This document shows positions 56,536-64,000 of a DNA stretch of 64,000 nucleotides, one piece after another. Under the pieces are notes generated by a model, which did no database searches, was not told the origin of the DNA, and saw only the letters and a list, made by a program, of their open reading frames with translations. Where the stretch lies: contig JAVTVY010016038.1 of the NCBI GenBank assembly GCA_036873755.1, forward strand, positions 1 through 64,000, in the 5' to 3' direction. The stretch is from Hanleya hanleyi (lineage: Eukaryota; Mollusca; Polyplacophora; Lepidopleurida; Hanleyidae). Position numbers and translations under genes: made by a program. How positions within the stretch are numbered: the first letter of the stretch is position 1; every line of letters starts with the position of its first letter.

Positions 56536-56939
56536 TGAAGGTGCCTTACGAGTGCGATGCACGCAGCTATATGGACTATTATGCCCAACAGGCCGGCGGT
56601 GGCCTTCCGGTATTTAGTGGTGCACGCATGCAACGAGGACATGGACTGGGGAACATACTCGGGAGCATCGTCAAAACGTTCCTGCCCTTGGTGACGCGTG
56701 GGGTGAAAGCAATCGGCAAACAAGCGGTACGCAGTGGACTGCAAGTCGCCGGTGATGTTTTGGGGGGTACGGCACCCAAAGAAGCCTTGAAACGGCGGGC
56801 CAAAGAAGCAGGAGGCGTCTTAGTGGCCAAAGCACAACGCACCGTAGGGAATAAAAGACCTGCACCACCGAGGCCACGCACCAGTCGACGACCGACCCAG
56901 CGACGACGCACATCGAAGACCCAGGATATCTTTTCTTAA
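56535..56939 (+). CDS. pX-like basic core protein
   Basis: 134 residues. It contains GGGLPVFSGARMQRGHGLGN near residue 21, a hydrophobic amphipathic region (LGSIVKTFLPLVTRGVKAIG) and a very basic C-terminus (Arg-rich, RRPTQRRR). The GG-LPVFxGxxxQRGxGLG signature is shared by Polinton/adintovirus proteins compared with adenovirus core proteins. It probably condenses DNA in the capsid. It sits between penton and major capsid genes with no spacing. Confidence 0.75.
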   Translation: MKVPYECDARSYMDYYAQQAGGGLPVFSGARMQRGHGLGNILGSIVKTFLPLVTRGVKAIGKQAVRSGLQVAGDVLGGTAPKEALKRRAKEAGGVLVAKAQRTVGNKRPAPPRPRTSRRPTQRRRTSKTQDIFS

Positions 56940-56942
56940 AAC

Positions 56943-58196
56943 ATGTCCTTGATCCACGCAGAGTCCTGCCCCTCCACCAACAGTGAATTTGATTTGTGGA
57001 CCATCCCGCCCACACAGACCAGTGCCGAACAAGGATTATGGGTGGAGCATCTCCCGCTGTCCAGCATCAACGAAACAGGGCCCATCGAGTTCACCATCAG
57101 TAATGCGGATACGGCCTATGTGGATTTAGCCCATACATACTTGTATGTGAAAGCCAAGATCGTCAATGGAGATGGCTCCAGAATCGTGGACCAAGCAACG
57201 GTGGGCCCGACGAATCTCTAGCTGCACTCGATGTTTCAACAGGTGGATATATTTCTCAGCGACAAACTCATCAGTGACTCGACCAACACGTACCCCTATC
57301 GAGCCTACATCGAGACGCTGTTGTCGCATGGGCGAGAGGCTAAAAAATCTCAACTGACAGCCGCTTTATTCTACCAGGACACAGCCCAGCACATGGGCGT
57401 AGAGAACGACAATGTGGGATATAACAAACGGAAGGCTTTGACCGCGAACGGCGTCTCGGTGGATCTCATGGGTCGACTGCACGCAGACATCTTCATGCAA
57501 GACCGGTACCTCTTGAACAAGATCCCCATCAAAATCCGACTGATACGGGCGCCTCCGACCTTCGCCTTGATGGCCACTAACGTAGACGGGCATGCAGCTG
57601 ACTATAAGATTGTCATCCAAGACGCAGTCCTGTATGTCCGAAAAGTGAAACCGAATCCAGCCGTTTAATTGGGACACCTTAAAGCCTTGGAAACAAAACC
57701 AGCCCAGTACCCTATCCGACGTGTGCAAACCAAAGTGTTCTCTGTGTCTGCTGGAAATATGAGCGCCAACAAAGAAAACCTGTTCCTGGGGGAACTACCC
57801 AAGCGATTGATCCTGGCCTGTGTGGAAAATACCAGTTTCAGCGGAGCCTACCCAGAGAACCCGTTTGACTTTAAACATTTCGGCATCAATTTTGTGGCCC
57901 TGCATGTGGATGGACAACAGGTCCCAGCCACGGCCTTAACACCGAACTTTGGGCGCGCGAATTTCATTCGAGCCTATCGGAGCCTGTTTACAGCCACCGG
58001 TCAAATCAACCAGGACGAAGGGAATATGATCAGTCGGGAGGACTACGGGAACGGATACACGTTGTTCTGTTTCGATCTGACCCCCACCTTAGAGAACGAC
58101 CATCAGCTGGCCCTCGCCAAGCAAGGCAATTTACGGTTGGAAATCCACTTTGGACGAGCCCTCCGGAGCACCGTCAATGTGATCTGCTACGCCTAG
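56943..58196 (+). pseudogene. Major capsid protein with two in-frame stops
   Basis: One frame of 418 codons encodes the double jelly-roll hexon-type capsid protein. Blocks include LPLSSINETGPIEFTI, YVDLAHTYLYVKAKI, MFQQVDIFLSDKLI, YPYRAYIETLLSHG, QDRYLLNKIPIKIRLIR and KVFSVSAGNMSANKENLFLG, and near the end NGYTLFCFDLTP. It is interrupted by TAG (57219-57221) and TAA (57666-57668), both single-base changes from common sense codons, with no frameshift. The start at 56943 lies 3 bp after the previous stop. As read it cannot make a full capsid protein unless stops are read through. Confidence 0.92.
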
Positions 58197-58257
58197 TTTG
58201 ACAACATCATTCAAGTGGACAAGGCACGCAACGTCCTGTGTGACTTCTCCACCTAAC

Positions 58258-58731
58258 ATGGATACAGACCAGATAACCACCGTGCTGGAGAATGAACCAG
58301 AGACACGTATGGTCTTTCAAGGGGTGTTCGCCCGAGATGTGTTCCCATTAGACCGTATGTATCCTGCTGCTTACGTTCTCAACACGGACCCGATGGATCG
58401 GCCCGGTGAACATTGGGTGGGCGTGTACTTGACAGAACAGCAGGGCGAATACTTTGACCCGTACGGCCTGCCACCCCTCCATCCCGATTTAACAGACTTC
58501 ATGGATCAAGGCACAGAGACGTGGTGTTGGAACAGTCAAACGTTGCAAAGCCTGGCCAGTAGCGTGTGCGGACAATATTGCCTGTTTTACCTGTACCATC
58601 GATGCCGGGGAAGACCCTTATCTACCATCGTACAGATGTTTGACGAGTACCCCAAGGCCGAGGACCGCGATGTACTCGTATATGACTGGGCCGCCCATCA
58701 TTTCAATGTACAATCCCCGTTCTGGGGTTAA
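58258..58731 (+). CDS. Adenain-like cysteine protease
   Basis: 157 residues, intact. The catalytic His is in GEHWVGV (H52), Asp in EYFDPYG (D67) and Cys in SSVCGQYC (C104), with the oxyanion Gln at about 98. This family (related to adenovirus protease and Ulp1) cleaves virion precursors. I start at 58258 (MDTDQIT), where family homology begins, rather than 58198. It is the last gene before the right TIR. Confidence 0.92.
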   Translation: MDTDQITTVLENEPETRMVFQGVFARDVFPLDRMYPAAYVLNTDPMDRPGEHWVGVYLTEQQGEYFDPYGLPPLHPDLTDFMDQGTETWCWNSQTLQSLASSVCGQYCLFYLYHRCRGRPLSTIVQMFDEYPKAEDRDVLVYDWAAHHFNVQSPFWG

Positions 58732-58850
58732 GTTCTTTCAATGTACACAAGCCCCCTGTTCTGGGCTTAAGTTTACAAGCCCCCTGTTCTGGGCTTCAGT
58801 TCTTTCAATGTACAAGCCCCCTGTTCTGGGCTTCAGTTTTCACGTTGTTG
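58732..58850 (+). repeat. Three direct repeats after the protease gene
   Basis: ACAAGCCCCCTGTTCTGGGCTT occurs three times in shortened spacing (about 58747, 58775, 58812), partly with TTCTTTCAATGT. Derived from the 3' end of the protease coding sequence (CAATGTACAATCCCCGTTCTGGG), so the gene end has been tandemly copied. Confidence 0.7.
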
Positions 58851-59320
58851 TTCTCACGTTGTTGTCGTTACTGAACAAAAAAATGAGATCTCACCAAAAA
58901 ACCCTGTCTTGTGTGTTTTCTATATGAGCATAATGCATGAAACTGGCTTTGAACACCGTATAAGCCAATCAGTGGCCTAGAATGGAGCCAAAGCTAACCC
59001 ATCCATGTCCAGAAAACATTACCCGGGTGTACAAGAACCCGGATGTAGGCGCGGACGTAGGCGAAAGCATCCCAGTACCCGGATTCTCACGTTGTTGTTG
59101 TTACTGAATAAAAAAATGAGATCTCACCAAAAAACCCTGTCTTGTGTGTTTTCTATATGAGCATAATGCATGAAACTGGCTTTGAACACCGTATTAGCCA
59201 ATCAGTGGCCTAGAATGGAGCCAAAGCTAACCCACCCATGTCCAGAAAACATTACCCGGGTGTACAAGAACCCGGATGTAGGCGCGGACGTAGGCGAAAG
59301 CATCCCAGTACCCGGATGTA
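58850..59320 (+). repeat. Tandem duplication of ~233 bp at the inner right TIR
   Basis: ATGAGATCTCACC...GCATCCCAGTACCCGGAT is repeated at an offset of 233 bp. The second copy merges into the right TIR. The first copy reads AACAAA where the second has AATAAA. Confidence 0.85.
59107..59112 (+). promoter_or_regulatory. Poly(A) signal for the capsid-protease unit
   Basis: AATAAA followed about 30 bp later by the GT-rich CTTGTGTGTTTT. This is a likely 3' end for the right-hand genes. Confidence 0.6.
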
Positions 59321-61302
59321 GGCGCAGACGTGAGCAAAATTCTAGTACCCGTCCATTGGTTCTTTTATCGATCGCTCATTGGCTCTTTTTCTCGACCGCT
59401 GATTGGTCCAAATGGAACTGCCCATCCTTCCCAGGTTAATTTACAATCCCCTTTTGGGGTTCAAGCTCTGTATATCGATGCCGCAACATTGTCTCCGAGC
59501 CTTGCCGAAAGGGAGACCTTGGACCGTTTGACCTGGATGTGACCTTTGACCTTTTGACCCGACATTCACCCGCGCACTGCCGGTGATGACGCGTGCGCGC
59601 GCTGCGGCCGGGGCGCGCCGGGCCGGGGCCGGGAAAACCCCACAGACAGGTCAGTACATGCATTCCTATCATGTTCCCAGGTCACACCCCATTCACACAC
59701 AGACCCTCATGCATACCCGGATGCAGGCGCAGACGTCAGCGAAATTCTGGCGGGAAAACCCCCACAGACAGGTCAGTACATGTCCTATCATGTTCCCAGG
59801 TCACGCCCAATTCACCCAAACCGGAAGTGACGTCATACCCCTAATTTTACATGCACCCATCCATGACTGGATGCCCCTTCACGAATGCTTCACTTTGATA
59901 CCTCACTCGACTCCATCGGACCATTCGTAGCCCACCTAGACCCCAAAACGTCTATTTCCACACCCGTTTCCCACAATTCCCGGTCTGCGCATGCGCAGAA
60001 TGTGGACAACGGCCGAGACACTACTCCAGGCGGTTGCTCCCTCACATAGGCTTCACATGGACACCTCACTCGACTCCATCGACCCAAAAGTAGCTCGCCT
60101 AGACCGCAACACGTCTATTTCCATACACTTTCTCTACTGCGCATGCGCAGAATGACGTCAGTTCCACGTCACACCCAGCCCGTTGGAGACTCCTCACGAC
60201 TGCTTTACATGGATACCTCATTCGATCCCATCGGCCCACTAGTGGCCCACCTAAACCCCAACACGTCTATTTCTATACTACGGCCAGACTGCGCATGCGC
60301 AGACTATTGACAACGAACGACACACTAGCCCAAGCGGATGCTCCCTCACGACAGCTTCAAAATAAGACCTCATACGACACCATAGGATCATTAGGGGCTC
60401 ACCTAAACCCTAACACGTCTATGTCCACACCCTTTTCCCAGAATTCCCTGTCTGCGCATGCGCAGAATGTGGACAACGGCCGAGACACTAGTCCAATCGG
60501 ATGCCCCCTCACCTAGGCTTCACATGGATACCTCACTCAACTCCATCGGCTCATTAGTGGCTCACCTATATCCCAAAACGTCTATTTCCATACGCTTTGT
60601 CTATTGCGCATGCGCAGAATGACGATATTCCGACCCCACATCCACCCAGTGGGATGCCCCCTCGCATAGGCTTCACATGGATACCTCATACGACTCCATC
60701 GACCCACTAGTGGCTCACCTAGACCCCAAAACGGCTATTTTCATACCCTTGGTCTACCGCGCATGCGCAGAATGACGATATTTCAACCCCACACCCACCC
60801 CATCAGATGCCCCTTCACGAATGCTTCACATTGATACTTCACTCAACTCCATCGACCCACTAGTGGCTCCCCTAGACCCCAAAACGTCTATTTCCATACC
60901 CTTGATCCACCGCGCATGCGCAGATTGACGATATTTCAACCCCACACCCACCCCATCAGATGCCCCTTCACGAATGCTTCACATTGATACCTCATACGAC
61001 CCCATCGGTACACTAGGGACCCCTCTCGCCCCTGAAGATTGCCGGAGATTGCCGGAGAATTTGATCACCCACGACATTGTGGGAAAAACCCACTGAGACT
61101 ACTTTCTGTCCGCGGAGGAATACAAAGGTTACAGGTTGCCGGAACTACTTTTGACCTCCACGTGACCTTGAGCTGGTGGCGCCCCCTGGCGCCACAGAGG
61201 TGAAAGGCGATGTGGCGTCCCCTATACCTTTAACCTGGAAAAAGGGGAACCAAGAGTTACCTCCCTGGAAAAGGGACCTGGATTTGCTCTCTCCCTACTA
61301 CT
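59270..61302 (-). repeat. Right terminal inverted repeat of the Polinton
   Basis: Inverted copy of 48393-50437 with only scattered differences. Ends ...CTCCCTACTACT. It contains the same seven NRF1-like palindromes, the CTCF-like palindrome and the direct repeat TGACCTTTGACCT. Confidence 0.93.
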
Positions 61303-61308
61303 GGGAGA
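61303..61308 (+). repeat. Target-site duplication of the Polinton, right
   Basis: GGGAGA, identical to 48387-48392. Confidence 0.93.
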
Positions 61309-62040
61309 CCAAACTCTTGAGTTAGGGTACAGAAATAGAGAGAGAGAGAGCTCAAAATTTACATATTTTAGAGAAGTATTGATAGCTCAAAATGTTGACA
61401 TATAACGTATCTTAATTATGCTTTTACATAGCAGAGGGAATACTTCTAATTAAAAAGATTTTCGTAACATTGGTTATATCTCTATTGTGAATATAGGCAA
61501 AGGCATGGAACTCACATTTTCTGTCTTATGTGGTGCTATTATAACATTGTGTTGCTTTAGTGGGTTCTTTGGATCTTGCCCCGTTATCTGGTTTTATTCA
61601 AAACAATATACATGCACGTCAAGATAAGGCGGGGTCATCAGTTATGTTAGCGAAACTCATTATTATAGGTTTATCTACTACAATTCTGGAAAGGATACAT
61701 AAAATATCGTGATGAATTACTATGGTACAGATACAGCCAAATAAGGGAACTGGACTCTCAAAAACTATTAACCATAACACCATTCTTACTGGAAATATAC
61801 CTGCTTCACATTTACTTGTATATGCAGAAATGAATAAAATAATAATAATCCATACAAAATAATACAAAAAGTTTGCAAACCATATGATGCAAGTTCCATA
61901 CAATTACATATATTCGTCTCGGAAATATATATATAAAAAAAAAGCTTAGACGCTTAAATGATGCAAGTTCCATACAACCGTCGATATTTCCCGTGGAGAT
62001 ATAGCCAACCTTACAAAAAACTGAACCCTTCATAATAAAC
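61309..62040. other. Non-coding flank right of the Polinton
   Basis: AT-rich, with an (AG)n run near 61340. The word ATGATGCAAGTTCCATACAA occurs twice (about 61883 and 61958). I see no gene. Confidence 0.5.
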
Positions 62041-62199
62041 CACTGCTACAACAGAGTACACCTAGAATTATTGTCAGGCCTGATCGTGACCTTAATCATT
62101 GTCATGTACCTTGATTTTATAATGGGTGACATTAGAGTAGTGGTCATTGAGCAACCTAGCGCTTTTTTTCCCCGGATGTAGAGGTCATTTGTGGCGGTC

Positions 62200-62430
62200 A
62201 CGTGGCGGGAGGAGAGGTCAACTGGGTCGGCCATGTTGTAATACAAGATGGCGTCGTGGTTCGGGACTGTTCGTGCATGTTCGTGCATGTTCGGGCGTGT
62301 TCGGGTTGTCGGCCATGTTGTAAAGCAAGATGGTGGTTGTCTTCCATGTTGTAAAGCAAGATGGCGGGTGTCGGCCATGTTGTAAAGCAAGATGGCGGCG
62401 TGGTTCGGGCATGTTCGGGCATGTTCGGGC
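62200..62430 (+). repeat. CAAGATGGCGG / GTTCGGGCATG repeat
   Basis: About four units of GGCCATGTTGTAAAGCAAGATGGCG separated by TTCGGGCATG words, inverted relative to 4540-4900. AAGATGGCGGC matches the YY1 motif. A long A-run (62445-62468) follows. Confidence 0.75.
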
Positions 62431-62569
62431 AAAAAAAAAGTTCCGGCAAAAAAAAAAAAAAAAAAAAATGTATTCATGCGCGGTGATGCGGTTTGGCCGT
62501 GGTTTTGGCGGTGATTCGGTCTCGGGAAAAAGCTTCCGCGGAGAAAAAGTAGTCCCTAGATAAAATGGT

Positions 62570-63600
62570 CCGATGGGGTCGAGTGAGGTATCAAAGTGAA
62601 GGTTAGGTGAAGGAGCATCTAATGGGCTGGGTGTGGGGTTGAAATATCGTCATTCTGCGCATGCGCGGCGGCCGAAGGGTATGAAAATAGCCTTTTTGGA
62701 GCTAGGGGAGCCCCTAAGGGTCCGATGGGGTCGAGTGAGGTATCAAATTGAAGGTTAGGTGAAGGGGCATCTGATGGGCTGGGCGCGGGGTTGAACTATC
62801 GGCATTCTGCGCATGCGCGGAGGCCAAAGGGTATGAAAATAGCCTTTTGGAGCTAGGAGATTGACTACTGGTCCAGTGGGGTCGAGTGAGGTATCGATGT
62901 GAAGCATTCGTGAAGGGGCATCTGATGGGCTGGGTGTGGGGTTGAAATATCGGCATTCTGCGCATGCGCGGTGGCCCAAGGGTATGGAAATAGCGGTTTT
63001 GGAGCTAGGGGAGTCCCTAATGGGCCAATGGAGTCGTATGAGGTATCAAAGTGAAGCATTCGTGAAGGGGCATCTGATGGACTGGGCGTGGGGTTGAAAT
63101 ATCGGCATTCTGCGCATGCGTGGTGACCCAAGGGTATGGAAATAGACGTTTTGGAGCTAGGGGAGCCCCTAATGGTCCAATGGGGTCGAGTGAGGTATCA
63201 AAGTGAAGCATTCGTGAAGGGGCATCTGATGGGCTGGATATGGGGCTGAACTATGGGCATTCTGCGCATGCGCGGTGGCCCAAGGGTATGAAAATAGCCG
63301 TGTTGGGAGCTAGGGGAGCCCCTACTGGACCAATGGGGTCGAGTGAGGTATCAAAGTGAAGCTTATGTGAAGGGGCATCTGATGGGCTGGGTGTGGGGTT
63401 GAACTATCGGCATTCTGCGCATGCGCGGTGGCCCAAGTGTATGAAAATAGCCGTGTTGGGATGTAGGGGAGCCCCTAATGCACCAATGGGGTCGAGTGAG
63501 GTATCTAAGTGAAGCATTCGTGAAGGGGCATCTGATGGGTTGGGTGTGCGGTAGGAATATCATTCTGCGCATGCGCAGATGCAATACGGAGGTCTCGTCC
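62570..63600 (+). repeat. Polinton TIR-like array, third copy in the window
   Basis: Seven units of about 152 bp with TCTGCGCATGCGC at about 62655, 62807, 62959, 63109, 63262, 63415 and 63565. They share GTCGAGTGAGGTATCAAAGTG and GAAGGGGCATCTGATGGGCTGG with the left TIR of the Polinton, in the same orientation. The outer tip (AGTAGTAGGG) is not seen to its left; AAGTAGTCCCTAG at 62548 is the nearest word. Probably the left TIR of another Polinton that continues beyond the window. Confidence 0.75.
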
Positions 63601-64000
63601 AATCAGAAGCGAGTATTTCAAATCCGTCCCAGAGCTCTCGTCCAATCAGAAGCGAGTATTTTGACCCGGTGCATTATGGGACATATCCAAGATGGCGGCA
63701 CGTATGTTCAAGATGGCGGCACATCCGGTGTCGAAAACTGGCCATTTTGTCGGATGTGGTCACTTAGTGTCGAAAACTGGACCCTGTATGACGTCACTTC
63801 CGGGTTTTTTACTAAAAAACTACCTCCAAACATAGAAGAGTTCCACATGTTTCCCCTTACACGTCCGTATGGTCAACCGCCGGCACCTTTTCCCGCCCCG
63901 CCCCAGCGCCCCGCAGCGCCCCGGCCGCAGCGCGCGCGCGCGTCATCACCGGCAGTGCGCGCGCGCGCGCGGAGTGTTATACAATCGGATAGCGGTTGTC
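63601..64000 (+). other. GC-rich inner TIR-like region at the window edge
   Basis: Two AGCTCTCGTCCAATCAGAAGCGAGTATTT-like repeats, CAAGATGGCGGCAC twice and GTGTCGAAAACTGG twice. Then comes a GC-rich tract with GCGTCATCACCGGCAGTGCGCG, which also occurs in the Polinton left TIR at 50116-50138. No gene in the window. Confidence 0.6.

Larger units (their letters stand above)
48393..61302 (+). mobile_element. Complete-ended Polinton (Maverick) lacking DNA polymerase
   Basis: A 12,910-bp element with termini AGTAGTAGGGAGAG and its inverse ...CTCTCCCTACTACT, ~2.04-kb TIRs and a perfect 6-bp duplication. It has the Polinton core set: retroviral-type integrase with chromodomain, FtsK/HerA-type ATPase, adenain-like protease, major and minor capsid proteins. 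The polymerase, universal in autonomous Polintons of 15-20 kb, is absent apart from a leader scar at 50560. Coding damage is present in the first paralog, the integrase and the major capsid gene. Near-identical TIRs suggest fairly recent insertion. Confidence 0.95.

Noticed and set aside
51459..57668. Targeted C-to-T editing as the cause of the stops
   Set aside because: Most inferred stops fit C-to-T or G-to-A changes, but those are also the commonest route to stop codons. The sample is too small and one case (Gly to TGA in the Naiad) does not fit.
61619..61903. Hydrophobic 94-residue ORF on the - strand as a membrane protein
   Set aside because: It is AT-rich with no family motif or promoter and overlaps a short repeated word; probably chance.

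Overview
The window is eukaryotic, from an invertebrate animal genome. It is almost entirely mobile DNA: virus-like Polinton/Maverick elements, Ty3/gypsy LTR elements, permuted (Naiad-type) Penelope-like elements, a LINE tail and several MITEs. TATA boxes, AATAAA signals, a tRNA with a Pol III T-run and TA, TTAA and 8-bp target duplications all point to a eukaryote. The mix (Polintons, Naiads, and a gypsy element with integrase before reverse transcriptase) suits a marine invertebrate such as a lancelet or mollusc. The sequence alone does not fix the species.

The best feature is a complete Polinton at 48393-61302 (12,910 bp). It has AG...CT termini, a perfect 6-bp target duplication (GGGAGA), and inverted repeats of about 2.04 kb. 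Its genes all lie on the + strand, in this order: polB scar, small ORF, two tandem paralogs, integrase with chromodomain, membrane protein, packaging ATPase, a small basic protein, a PY-like protein, penton (minor capsid), a pX-like core protein, major capsid and adenain-like protease. DNA polymerase B is missing: only its promoter, leader and first ~14 codons remain. The first paralog, the integrase and the major capsid gene also carry stops or a frameshift. Several genes have their own TATA box 39-58 bp before the ATG.

Other Polinton pieces surround it. A nearly full-length PolB in two frames lies on the - strand at 388-4283 beside a tRNA-Leu-like gene. A second, different PolB N-terminal fragment with added C2H2 fingers is at 11857-12729. 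A third TIR-like array (62570-63600) suggests that another element starts at the right edge. The TIR arrays repeat about every 152 bp, and each unit carries the palindrome TGCGCATGCGC.

Region by region: 1-4300 PolB and tRNA; 4540-4900 a degenerate promoter-like repeat; 4970-8042 a 55-bp minisatellite; 8043-9366 a truncated Naiad; 9367-11760 a CRE/NRF1-like array with a PLE insertion; 11857-12729 PolB fragment; 13260-25793 a decayed gypsy element with a zinc-finger ORF in the env position; 25322-30030 a 1.97-kb tandem duplication; 30729-35505 a large inverted-repeat element with nested insertions; 35505-40660 mostly non-coding; 40667-43643 a Gmr1-like gypsy remnant (-); 43646-48170 a Naiad and its pseudo-LTRs; 48393-61302 the Polinton; 61309-64000 flank and the next array. 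I see no convincing complete host protein gene. Two short signal-peptide-like exon candidates are listed at low confidence.
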